A stretch of 64,000 nt of DNA, from positions 6,191,027 through 6,255,026 of the forward strand of contig CM042548.1 in the NCBI GenBank assembly GCA_023630585.1, written 5' to 3'. Each line of letters starts with the position of its first letter. Position 1 is the stretch's first letter. Both the position numbers and the translations under genes were made by a program. The notes beneath the pieces were generated by a model. The model made no database searches and was not told the DNA's origin. It saw only the letters and a list, made by a program, of their open reading frames with translations. This stretch comes from Cranoglanis bouderius. Taxonomy: Eukaryota > Chordata > Actinopteri > Siluriformes > Cranoglanididae. Shown piece by piece: positions 38,918 through 62,859 of the stretch.

Positions 38918-40622
38918 ATGGCTAAGAACTGCCACAATGACTACAAGATGAAGTTTCCTCTGGAGGAGGAGTACCCTGACCTCTCCCTGCACAACAACCA
39001 TATGTCCAAGGTACTGAACAAGGACATTTACAACAAGCTGAGAGGAAAGTCTACCCCAAGCGGCTTCACTCTTGATGACTGCATCCAGACTGGTGTGGAC
39101 AACCCTGGTAAGCAGGCCTGTACAAATACACAGTTGGCCTTAGCAATGCACCATTCCATCATGGAACATTTTAGCTACACTACCACAATAATAACTTGCG
39201 TTACTGCAAAACTCAATAGATATTTAGATCAAATTTAATTTAAATGACATCAAATTTGAGACAAATTCCAGTATTAAAAGAATCTCAATTCTATTAGTTT
39301 CATGAGACATGCTATTTTTTTTTAAATCCTGTCTCCAGGTCATCCTTTTATTATGACCGTTGGTTGTGTTGCTGGTGATGAGGAGTCTTATGAAATCTTC
39401 AAGGAGCTCTTTGACCCTATCATTTCCGACCGTCATGGTGGCTACAAGCCCACTGACAAGCACCAGACTGATCTGAACTGGGAGAACCTGAAGGTGCGGA
39501 AAAATACACAAAATTTCTAAACCTTAGGGATTTTGTGTAGGCATAATATTTTCATGACGTCCTCCATTCTTTATGTAGGGTGGTGATGATCTGGACCCCA
39601 ACTACGTTCTGAGCAGCCGTGTGCGTACTGGCCGCAGCATCAAGGGTTACACCCTGCCCCCCCACAACAGCCGTGGTGAGCGTAGAGCTGTGGAGAAGCT
39701 GTCCATTGAGGGTGAGTCTCAGCAATCAGTCTACCACCAGCTAGTTACAGGTCAATCCCACTGGTAAAAAGTAAGCTTTGGTCTTGCTTCCTTTCACAGC
39801 TTTGACCAGCCTGGATGGTGAGTTCAAGGGCAAGTACTACCCCCTGACGGACATGACTGATCAGGAGCAGGAAAAGCTGATCGCTGACCACTTCCTGTTT
39901 GACAAGCCTGTCTCCCCACTGCTGCTGGCTGCTGGTATGGCTCGTGACTGGCCTGATGCAAGAGGCATCTGGCACAATGACAACAAGACCTTCCTGGTCT
40001 GGGTGAATGAAGAGGACCATCTGCGTGTCATTTCCATGCAGAAGGGTGGCAACATGAAGGAGGTCTTCAGGAGGTTCTGCGTTGGTCTGCAGAGGGTAAG
40101 ACATCCAGATGTCCAAAGTCTGAAAATACTTTGAATAGAACTCAAAAAATTGACATCCTTGTTCTGCACTTACACAGATTGAGGAGATCTTCAAGAAGCA
40201 CAACCATGGATTCATGTGGAATCAGCATCTTGGTTTCATCCTGACCTGCCCCTCTAACCTGGGTACTGGCCTGCGTGGTGGTGTGCACGTCAAGCTGCCC
40301 AAGCTCAGCACACATGCCAAATTTGAGGAGATCCTGACCAGACTCCGTCTGCAGAAGCGTGGCACAGGTATACATTGTTATTACTGTAAACAGCCCAGAC
40401 TGAATACTTCGAACTGCTTGACCCTCCTTTTTCACTTGTCCAGGTGGTGTGGATACTGCTTCTGTTGGTGGTGTGTTCGACATCTCCAATGCTGACCGTC
40501 TGGGTTCATCCGAAGTGCAGCAGGTACAGCTGGTGGTTGATGGTGTGAAGCTCATGATTGAGATGGAGAAGAAGCTGGAGAAGGGCGAGTCTATCGATGA
40601 CATGGTCCCTGCCCAGAAGTAA
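38918..40622 (+). CDS. ckm: creatine kinase, muscle type
   Basis: This cytosolic enzyme transfers phosphate between ATP and creatine to buffer energy in muscle. Exons: 38918-39107, 39339-39493, 39579-39711, 39800-40095, 40178-40367, 40444-40622, giving 380 aa plus stop with consistent phases. The N-terminal block EEEYPDLSLHNNHMSKVL is typical of M-type CK. The active-site cysteine lies in LTCPSNLGTGLRGGVH (exon 6 of this list is preceded by it in the 40178-40367 exon). Other family blocks are SSRVRTGRSIKGYTLPP, KPVSPLLLAAGMARDWPDAR and WVNEEDHLRVISM with the conserved acidic pair. The protein ends PAQK, as in other M-CKs. No mitochondrial presequence is present. The 296-bp exon (39800-40095) corresponds to two exons in mammalian CKM as I recall, suggesting an intron difference. 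Position between klc3 and mark4 matches human. Confidence 0.97.
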
Positions 40623-40919
40623 AGTGGAAGCAGTGTTTCTTTTTGTATTTGTTCTTATGAGTAACCTTACCATCTAAGGAGCAAGCAAGCAGGAGAAGTG
40701 CTCCGGATTGACATTTCCAAGAGACACTCCATCCTGCTCCCTCTCTTTCTTACTTTACATACTTTCTCTTTTCCCCATTAACCATTTTCTTTTCCCTCCT
40801 TTTTACTGTCACCCTGCCATCTTTTCAATTCTTCCTGTAACATCTTGGGATCAAATCGCCGCATAGATCAGGAAGCTCTGACTGTGCTGTATTCACCTTT
40901 GTTTTGATTGTACAAAGTA

Positions 40920-40925
40920 ATTAAA
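40920..40925 (+). terminator. ckm: ckm poly(A) signal (ATTAAA)
   Basis: ATTAAA, the commonest variant signal, lies about 300 bp after the stop and is followed by TGTGTGTTATGG within 30 bp. No AATAAA occurs in the 3' UTR before it. Confidence 0.6.
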
Positions 40926-41244
40926 AGCCCCATGAAACAATCAACTCTGTGTGTTATGGCTCATAATTCTAGGTCATGTGTGACTACAAAACCACAATCG
41001 GTATTAATAAAAATGTGAATTATTAACAGGATTTGTTCTAGAGAGCAGGATTTAAAATAAAAAATAAATAAATAAATCTAACCAGATCATCTCAGGATTT
41101 ATGAAAATATGGATTCCTCCTATTCCAGCTAAAGCTAAAACTTTTTTTGAGTGAAATTTGTCATAAGTATTATAATACTGATATATAATAAGTATTATAA
41201 ATTAAATAGAATTAAGATCTTTTAATCTTCCTGGTTAGGGTCAT

Positions 41245-41400
41245 GGTGGATTCAGAGCATAATACCATAGATGGGATGCCATTACATCTCAGGGGGCACC
41301 ATCCACACAATAATTCATACCTAGGGGCAATTTAGAGTAGCCAATACACATTCCAGCATGTTTTGGAAGGTGGTAAGAAATCAGTGCAATTGTGCTTCCC
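41245..41400. repeat. dispersed repeat fragment
   Basis: GGGGCAATTTAGAGTAGCCAATACACATTCCAGCATG is cut here to its recognisable core (GGCAATTTAGAGTAGCCAAT), a word common in a widespread fish repeat family (from memory). Ends are undefined. Confidence 0.4.
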
Positions 41401-41409
41401 ACTTTAATC

Positions 41410-41780
41410 TCAGGCTTATTATTATGAAATATGGTCATATTTTAGTCATTTGGTTATTGTTAGTTTTTGTCTAAAATTAGTTAAAAATTTACAGCAGTTT
41501 TAAAGGATCTTGTACTTGCATACATAAAGATGCCAAAGCTTATTACACAAAGTGTAAATAAAATATTTAGCATTTCAAATTTAATATAATTAAGATATTA
41601 CTTAATTAAACCTTTTATTATTTACTTTGAGTTACCTTTTTAGCTAACAAAATTACTTTTTTTGCTTTATTATCTAAATAAAAATATTTGATTTATTGGA
41701 TCTCTAAAAACCAAGAATAGACACAAAGAGTTTAATAGCTCTAACAAATTATGGATGGAGCACTTTTTGCCATCTTTGTC
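41410..41780. other. AT-rich intergenic sequence
   Basis: No gene is seen. Many TATTTA/AAATAA words. Confidence 0.4.
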
Positions 41781-41849
41781 CCCCAAAACAGCACAAATTC
41801 CCATGATCATTGGTGCATCCCAGAGTTACTCACCATTGTGCACATAAAG

Positions 41850-42180
41850 ACAGATTAAAGGGACAACTAGTAGTTCTGTTATGTTGCAGAGGTCTTTTTG
41901 CTTGCATGGTTTTATTTAATTATGTAGAGCAAAGAGTCACTGCAAATCAATACAAAATTATTCCAAGTGATGGCCTTTATCCTGTGATCCTGATAGGAGT
42001 GTCTTCCAGGATGACCCCGCCCCCATCTACAGGGCACAAGACCTGGTATAATCAGTGTGAAAAGGATGTAAATCATATGCTATAACATTCACAGTCACCA
42101 AATCTCAGTGCAACTGAACACACACGGGAGATTTGGGACAGAAATTTTTAGACGGCACTCTCCACCACCATCATCAGTGA
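41850..42180 (+). mobile_element. Tc1-type transposase relic
   Basis: The blocks CACTGCAAATCAATACAAAAT, GTCTTCCAGGATGAC and TCACCAAATCTCAGTGCAAC run in the same order as in the relic at 25905-26360. The last translates as a damaged SPDLN-type motif. It is more decayed than that copy. Confidence 0.55.
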
Positions 42181-42428
42181 TAAATCACTGGGCTTGGAAG
42201 CATGAAAATAAGTTTCATTGTAAGGCTTTTCATTGTACTTGCATGTGGACCAGCTCTTCGTTGAGCTACTGTTTTCTGGGCCTCTGCGTTCTTTTCCTTC
42301 TCATGCGACCTCCCTTTTTTGCAGTCATATACTTCAAAATATTCTTTGTGTTTGCTACATTGGCATGGACCCTGTTCCACTGTTAGTGGTAAACACATAA
42401 AGCACAGACAGGCTTTAAAGTCAATGAG

Positions 42429-42434
42429 TTTATT
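42429..42434 (-). terminator. mark4: candidate mark4 poly(A) signal
   Basis: AATAAA on the minus strand (TTTATT on +), with a normal-looking downstream region. If used, the mark4 3' UTR would be about 4.1 kb and would contain the Tc1 element at 43157-44094. Other minus-strand candidates exist near 44187, so this is uncertain. Confidence 0.25.
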
Positions 42435-43156
42435 CCTCAGTCACCTCAGATGTTCCCCTTTCTGTACACATACAAGCAGAAAAATAATCTAAAACTTTTA
42501 AAAGAACAAAATGAAATCATAATTTACCTACACAATTTTACATATTTATACAGTTAGTTAGCCTTGCAGGAGGAGAAGAGACAGAAGGCGATGATTAACC
42601 TCAGGAGTCAAAACTGTCAACGCAAACCTAGCAGGCAGTCTTACTTTTAACCAGAAAGTTACTTCTTTTAACTCAACCTGCTTAAAGCTGGAGTAAAACA
42701 AAAATACATCATGTTTTTGATGCTGTATGTATGTGAAAGGTAACACACAAGAAAAAAAAAGGCATTTTTGCTCTGGGCAACTAAGGCTACTTCTTATTTT
42801 GATGTTATGACAAGCCATGTGACCAGCAGAGGCTATTATTTTAATTATTTCACTGAAGAATATAGTGAAAACAACACTTACTGTAGTGTTTACCAAACCA
42901 GTCATCAGTTCTTCCACCTAACACACCCGCACCAGGTATTCAGGATTCTCCAGTGTTCAGGTGTACTGGGAGCTGTGACACAGCAAAATGTGGAGCACCT
43001 GGGATCCCTGAGGACCAGTTTGTGAAACAGTGACTCAATGTAACAGTGTTGAGTACTTAACCCTTTAAGCACATTTATATTTTGAAACTATTATGCATTT
43101 TGCAATTCCAGTGAAACCACTAGGAAATGTATCTATGTACAAGAGTGAGGAATGTA

Positions 43157-44094
43157 CAGGCGCAATGTTCCCGTAATTTAAATCAAAAAGTGGAACTTTC
43201 ATATATTCTAGATTCATTACACATAAAGTGAAATATCTCAAGCCTTTTTTTTTTGTTTGTTTTAATCTTGGTGATTACAGCTTACAGCTCATGGAAATCA
43301 AAAATCAAGTATCTCAAAATATTAGAATAAACAATTTATAATACAGAAAATTTATGCACTCAATACTTGGTCGCGGCTCCTTTTGCACGCATTACTGCAT
43401 CAATGCGGCGTGGCATGGAGGCAATCAGCCTGTGGCACTGCTGAGGTGTTATGGAAGCCCAGGTTGCTTTGATAGCGGCCTTCAGCTCGTCTGTATCGTT
43501 GGGTCTTGTTGTCTCTCATCTTCCCCTTGACAAAATTCGGGTCAGGCGAGTTGGCTGGCCAATCAAGCACAGTAATAGACGCTGCATCGACTCTCGACTT
43601 GAGAAAACACAGTGGACCAACACCAGCAGATGACATGGCACCCCAAATCATCACTGACTGTGGAAACTTCACACTGGACTTCAAGAAACTTAGATTCTGT
43701 GCCTCTCCACTCTTCCTCCAGACTCTGGGACCTTGATTTCCAAATGAAATGCAAAATTTACTTTCATCTGAAAAGAGGACTTTGGACCACTGAGCAACGG
43801 TGTTTTGAGTAAAAAGGTGTTTTTTCAGTTAATTAGCTGATTAGAGCTCTTCTCAGGTCCACATTGCTGTATTATAAATTTGTTATTCTTATATTTTTGA
43901 GGTACTGGATTTTCCAGTATCTCACTTCCATGAGCTGTAAGCTGTAATCATCAAGATTAAAACAAAAAAAGGCTTGAAATAGTTCACTTTATGTGTAATG
44001 AATCTAGAATATATGAAAGTTCCATTTTTTTGAATTAAATTACAGAAAATAAATGAACTTTTTCACGATATTCTAATTTTTTGAGATGCACCTG
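43157..44094 (-). mobile_element. Tc1-like element with ~200-bp inverted repeats
   Basis: Both ends are flanked by TA (43155-43156 and 44095-44096). The arms share GGAACTTTCATATATTCTAG and ATTCATTACACATAAAGTGA in inverted orientation, as well as a shared TTAATCTTGGTGATTACAGC-type block further in. On the minus strand a 94-codon ORF (43400-43684) keeps QSVMIWGAMSSAGVGPL and a damaged DWPANSPDPN motif. It is 938 bp, internally deleted and inactive. Confidence 0.88.
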
Positions 44095-44235
44095 TATAGC
44101 TGGACCTGCCCACATGTCCCGCTAATTTAAGGGGTTAAGACTACTTATGTTTATTAACTAGAGAACAAAAGCCACACAGTGTTTTTATTTTCATTGAAAA
44201 TTCAATCCCCCTACACACAAAAACATACATAAACA

Positions 44236-44239
44236 CGCA

Positions 44240-44274
<35 letters not shown>
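44236..44274. repeat. (CA)n microsatellite
   Basis: A CA run of about 39 bp with one TA interruption near its start. Confidence 0.9.
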
Positions 44275-44278
<4 letters not shown>

Positions 44279-44299
44279 CGCTAGAATAGAGAGATTTTT

Positions 44300-45742
44300 C
44301 ATATGCTTTCTAGGACATGAGTGTTCACGCTATATGCTTCCATAATAATTATTTGAGACCAGTTCAAACTTTAAGGCTTCGCCCTTGACTGAATTTGCTT
44401 CAGACCGGATCCGCAACCAGGTTTTTAAATAGTGTATCAATTGGTTTTATGTAATCCCAGAATTTTGGTGATCACTAATTGAATCAGCAAGGCACCAAGT
44501 CATTAAGGAAGCAGACTAAGCTGTGAATTGTGAAAGTTCCTTGACTGTAAACATGAACTGGCACTTTCCGGCATCCATGCTAAAAACAGGTTACAATGCA
44601 TAACCCATGGATCAACACCACCAGTACAGGGAACCAATAAACAGCAAGCCTAAGAAACCCAAGAGATTTTACTCCAGAGCCTTTATCAAAAAAAAAAAAA
44701 CATGGCTTTTACATAATATTTTTTTTCTCTCTCCAAATTTATCAAATATTTCTTATTATGAGAATATTAAAATTTGTAGAGATCTACTAATAGGGATCTT
44801 TACAAATCTCAAGTTTAAAATTGCATTCTTCTATTAGAAGATAATCCCAAGCATTTGTTTAAAGAAGCTAAATTATCTGCAAACAGAATAAGACTTCTTC
44901 AAACTGGAGATTAGCAAATATGTCTAGAAATAACCTACTGATGTTAGAGTTATTAAAATAATCTCATAATAAGAAATATAAAATTTATTTGAGTATATTT
45001 GATATGCTTTTACTTTGCTACAATTTTGAAGTGTCTATAGACTAACAATAATCTAGGTTTTAGGATGTCAGAAGAATTTTTTTTTTTTTTTACCTTGGTA
45101 TTATATTGTGGCTCACAATAAAACAATTACTGTTCACAAATTGTTCAATGAAATTTAGGAAAATACTCTCTCTAGATAGCCCTTGTGCCTTAGCAAAACA
45201 TTTCAGAACAGTGCTCATAGGAACTGCACGACTATAATTTCATGAAGGAAAACTGGTACTGGACGGTCAGTACATCTCTTCACACCCTAATATCACTACA
45301 TCAGCCCACTACAGCACACAGTAATAATGACACTGACTCAGAGAGGCCTTTCTGAGCTAAGAATACAAAGTAATTTACGTCAAACAGTACTGAAACAAAA
45401 TCACAGGATAATTTGGCAGATGTTTTAGCACCCCAACACTTGTCACATTATCAAAAATATAGTACATCTACGGCTGTTAGATGACTCCAAGGCTACAACT
45501 AGATTTGCGCACTCCAGGGTTTCATACAAATGAATGCTGAAACAATTTTGCACAGTGCATGTAGATATTTCCTTGTTTAAGGTGGTGAATGGTTCTACCA
45601 AATCAATGGAAAGCTGCAGTCTCGTGTCCGTTTAGCAGGATCCTCTTTTGGCTGTATAACAGAGGCTTCTTGACAGCATAATACTTACAGAACAACAGAA
45701 GGAGTGTTTTGTTTTGACTTGGCTTGACAGGTGCAGTGTACC
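44300..45742. other. intergenic or mark4 3' UTR sequence
   Basis: AT-rich. The ORF at 44607-44837 lacks recognisable domains. I see no gene. Confidence 0.35.
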
Positions 45743-45750
45743 ATTTAAGG

Positions 45751-45943
45751 CAGGGGTGTCCAATCTAATCAAAGGGCTGGTGCGGGTGCAGGTTTTCATT
45801 CCAATCAAGCAGGAGCCACAGCTGATTGCACCTGTTTGATCAGTTGATCTTGGCTTTCAGTAGACTCAGGTGTGGTTACTGCTCGGTTCGAACGAAAACC
45901 TGCACCCACACCGGCCCTTTCCAGATAAGATTGGATACTCCTG
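45751..45943. mobile_element. hAT-type MITE, 193 bp, perfect 8-bp target duplication
   Basis: The ends CAGGGGTGTCCAAT and ATTGGATACTCCTG are imperfect inverted repeats, and internal arms (GGTGCGGGTGCAGGTTTTCATT / AACGAAAACCTGCACCC) continue the inversion. ATTTAAGG occurs directly on both sides (45743-45750, 45944-45951). This is a diagnostic hAT signature. Confidence 0.92.
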
Positions 45944-45954
45944 ATTTAAGGGGA

Positions 45955-46574
45955 AACACAGTTCAAAAAAGTGATTCTCACTCAACCCTAAAGTGCTACT
46001 GTACAGCAAGAGAAGTTGCATTACTGAGAACAACTGCTGAAACGCAGACAAACAAAAAAGCCATACAGGCTACGATGTTAGTGGCTCAGAAGAGCAGCCA
46101 TCACCTATCCCAAATCACACAGGTTTATACAGCTTTTAATTCCTATTAGGCAGCTCTTAAACCTGTGTTTAGGCTGTTTTTCATCCACAGAAAATGTTAA
46201 TATAAAATACACACAAAAGAACTGGTCTTAAGGACATGTCTGATAATCGAAGTGTTCAGGATGGTGCAAGTTTTAAAGGAACAAAAAGGGGAAAAAATGT
46301 CCAGAATGTATTAAATAGCAGCTATTAAAAGGAAATGACATGAAAGGCTGAGGTGCCGTGCTGACGATAAATGTCTGTCAAAACTGGAATAGCAAATAGC
46401 TTGGCTAAGACACAGAGTAGGAATCAGTGGGGAGTGGGATTTCTTTCAGCAGGGCCTGTATGTGGCAACCACGATACACTCCATGTCCCACAGAAAGTGC
46501 AGGTGGGTATAGGGAGGTTCCCATTTTTTTTGTCCCCTGCTTTGCTCCCATACCCTTCTGACCCCTGTTGCCAC
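45955..46574. other. mark4: presumed mark4 3' UTR
   Basis: Sequence directly after the mark4 stop on the minus strand. ORFs on both strands here (46371-46640) are complementary shadows with no support. Confidence 0.35.
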
Positions 46575-59372
<12,798 letters not shown>

Positions 59373-59789
59373 CTGCAGGAAAAAGAGTAAAGAATTAAGC
59401 AAACTGCATAATTTTGTCAGAAGACAAGTTGACTTGTTACAAAGATGCAAGATGTTTCATTTAATTCAGTTCCATTCAGACGATAGATATCGTCACAAAG
59501 CAGCGTTACAGAAATCCGGATGTAGGTTTAGATCCTTAATGAACAAGCCGGAGAGGACAGTGACGAGGAGAAACATCCTGGGGCGACATGAGGAAGATTC
59601 AAAATGGAACCAGTCCTCTTCTAGGCTAAACCAGATAGTGTGATTTAAAATCATTACTCTTCTACAATTGTGTATGATAAAGTCAAAAAGTGCTAGGTGT
59701 GTTAAAATGAAGCATGTAGGACTCCTGGGACAAGCAAAGGACAGCCTTGATGATTACAGCAGCAGTTCGGATTTACAAGTCTATGTCTT

Positions 59790-60217
59790 TATCAGACCGT
59801 ATGGTATTTTGCGGAATGTTTTTGTTATTGTTGCGGCCAAAAATGCTTGATTTTGCTGCGACTTTAAAAAAAAATTACGCTGCAACTTGCAGAATTTTTT
59901 TTTTTTTTTTTTTTTGCAGAAAACTACTTGAATTGGCAAAATTGCATTTGCAAGAAATTGTTTTGCACGGTTGTTCACAGTGATGTTTGGTGGTAAATTA
60001 GACCTTTTCGCTGTACTCATGGTCGGCGAACGTAAACTGAAGAGGGCTTTGGCTGAATGTGCGTTGCGATGACGTCACATGACGCATCTTGGCCCGAATC
60101 TGTGGAAAACCTGCGATGATTTTGTAAAATCGCAAGCTCCCCCGACTATTGCTGAGTTTGCTTGGCTTTGTGTTCATTTCCGCGATCGCAAAATCCTGGA
60201 AGGACTGCCTTATGAAT
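59790..60217 (+). repeat. unclassified interspersed element (family U, copy 2)
   Basis: Shares ordered blocks with 34883-35174 (TTGTTGCGGCCAAAAATG, GCAGAAAACTACTTGAATTG, CACAGTGATGTTTGGTGG, GAAGAGGGCTTTGGCTGAATG, CGCGATCGCAAAATCCTGG). It is longer and less decayed than copy 1. It contains a perfect TGACGTCA near 60070. No transposase is seen, so it is probably a non-autonomous DNA element. Confidence 0.7.
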
Positions 60218-60229
60218 AGGACCGCCAAT

Positions 60230-62540
60230 GCTGGATCAAACCGGAGTGGAAATCTTCCAAAGACTTCCACAGACAAAGAGTGGGACAAAGGTGGAGGCTC
60301 TGGGTGCAATGCCAGAGCGCTAATCACTTATTTTGCACTCCTATGTACTGAACTATGTCTTGTCTTGCTCAAAATAATTCAGTTCTGCAGAATGCTGTAG
60401 TAAATAAAGAAAAGACGAGTGATGAATAAAATAACAACAAAAACATTTTGCGAGATGTTGTGCAGATTGGAACAAGATAGCAATATGGCATAAAAAAAAG
60501 GAAATATAAAAACTATTCTACACTATTTAACTGTGAAGAAAAGAAAAGATGCAGTGAAGGTACTCTTGGGTCATATTAAGACCATATTTTGTATTTTGCA
60601 CTGGGGTTCTGGGGGCATGGGGGTATCTCTCTGTATACGTACATAGGGATGGAATGCCGATTAATATTGACTTAACATGGGATAGACTTGACTGATCACA
60701 TTGTCTCTGAGTCTTGAGGTAACAGGGCAGGACAGAGGTGTCCATGCTCCTTTCCCAGCTACCCTCTCTCCAGAATAGAAGTGTCAAGACAAGAGAGTTA
60801 GAGAGAGAGAAAAATGAAAAAAAAAAGAGAGTGAAAACAAGACAGACTGAAAGGAATGTGCTGATAGCTGAAAGGCCATTTGGTATTGTTAGTGCTCATT
60901 CTTTCCAAACACTCAAAGTCATCTGAGGAGCGAGACAGACGGAACTCATTCTGAGAAACAAGTAAGTGTCCATAATACTGAGAAGAGAATATATACAAAT
61001 TATTTATATGCTCTACCGAATTTCACATAAAGGTTTATTTCCAGCCCCAACAAATCCCCTTACACTTATATTATAACTGATATCTATAGTAAACAGAATG
61101 TCCATTCTTTTCTCAGTACAAATAAATATGTGACAATTTTGGTCTATAGTAATCACATCTACGCTACAGATGAGGTAGATAATAAATTAGGTTGAGAAAT
61201 ACTTGAGAGTTTCTTCACATCAGTTCAAATAAACACACAATAGTCAGCAAGTCAGCACTAGGATGTCCACCTAAAGTACCTTCATAAAACTTTCATCTTT
61301 CATCACAGGCTGCACAGAACCAGGAGAAAAATGAGCTCACATGACTTAAGGCTTAGCATCCATGCCTGGTGAACGCACAAAGAAGTTGGGGGAGGGGGGA
61401 ACTCATGAATTGTTGTAAATATGAGTGGTGCGTTATCGATTTACCATCTGCACTCTCTCGAAATATTAAAGAGCTGCTTTTCTAGGCACAACGTCCAGCC
61501 CTGGATTACGTTACTCTGTCCATGATGAAACATTTCTCCACTGAAAATAGCAGCTTTTTTTCTACATGCTGAATTCATGAATGAACTAATGTGCCCTGCC
61601 TCAGAGCGCATATATCATCCCTGTTTCTTATGCCCATACACTCTAACCTGACAAAACCGGTATCTGAGCAGGTCTGTTCCTTATTTACATCTCAGACAGA
61701 TAAAAGATTGTAATCATCATACCACTACACTGTAAAAAAGGGAAAAAGGGTTCAAAATAGCATTTCAGTCTCAAGCTTGGAAGACTAGAAATACTACTCC
61801 CCAGTACAATGTGCAATTAAATCGTGCCATCAGCAGAAACTCATTAGTACTTAATTGCTTCTATTGTATGCATTGTTTGTTCTTAAATTCAAATGCTCTT
61901 GTAGGAAATTAATCCATGGCAGGTTGGGGTGATACTGTTTATAATTATATATAATGCTATGGAACGTCCATGTGACATGTTGGTTCCTGTTTTCACTTAC
62001 ATTATAGCAGCTATAAACAGCAGTCAGTTATTCCCTGACTGTCATGTCTTTTTTTTTCTTCTTGCTCTTAAAGTTAATAAGACTGCAGCTTGTAAGAAAA
62101 AGGGAAGTGCAAAGTCGTCAAGTCATCAATAGTTTATTATAAATCGTAGATTGTGTGGTGCAGCCTCCATACAGGCCTCTGTGAATGAGTTGTTACTATA
62201 GAAACGATAACGTATTAGAGCACATTAATATAAACCTGGTGATTTGAATTGCAAGCAGCACTACTGTCAGAGCTAAAATGAAATCAACACCCTCTGACCA
62301 ATCAGATTCAAGTATTCAACAGCACTGTGGTACAAATGTGGTGAATGTTCTAATTTATGCGTATGAGTGTAGACTTTTTGAAGCACAGCAATTTTGGAAC
62401 TCGTCGTCCAACACTGTTATTTGTGCCAGATACTCAGCTTTGTCAGATTACAGTAACACAAATAGTAATGGTTACATTTTTAAGCCTATTTCTAGACATG
62501 TGTACTCATTTTGAAATGATCTTGTCCTATTGGCAGATTT
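60230..62540. other. mark4 intron, no exon seen
   Basis: The upstream kinase exon expected to encode VAIKIIDK-type sequence was looked for on the minus strand and not found. Scattered A-rich runs only. Confidence 0.45.
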
Positions 62541-62559
62541 CAAACATTCAAACAAAGCT

Positions 62560-62856
62560 CCTCCGTGGTTGGGGGTTCGAATCCCACTACCACCCTGTGT
62601 GTGGAGTTTGCATGTTCTCCCCGTGCTTCAGAGGGGGGTTTCCTCTGGGTACTCCGGTTCCCTCCCCCGGTCCAAAGACATGGCATCTCCAAATTGTCCA
62701 TAGTGTGTGAATGTGTGTGTGATTGCGCCCTGCGATGGGTTGGCACCCTGTCCAGGATGTCCCCGCCTCGTGCCCGGAGTTCCCTGGGATAGGCTCCAGG
62801 CTCCCCTGCGAACCTGAGTAGGATAAGTGGTATGGAAAATGGATGGATGGATGGAT
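62560..62856 (+). repeat. SINE-like repeat ending in (ATGG)n
   Basis: A B-box-like word (GGGTTCGAATCCC, 62574-62586) is followed by GTGTGGAGTTTGCATGTTCTCC, CCTCTGGGTACTCCGGTT, TGCGATGGGTTGGCACCCTG and GGGATAGGCTCCAGG, then TGGATGGATGG. This string is a very common fish dispersed repeat (from memory). The short ORFs over it (62357-62907) are artefacts. Confidence 0.75.
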
Positions 62857-62859
62857 AGA

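Noticed and set aside
42174..42398. Charged 74-codon ORF ending near the ckm-mark4 spacer
   Set aside because: No recognised domain, no splice or promoter context, and it overlaps a Tc1 relic; not enough to call a gene.
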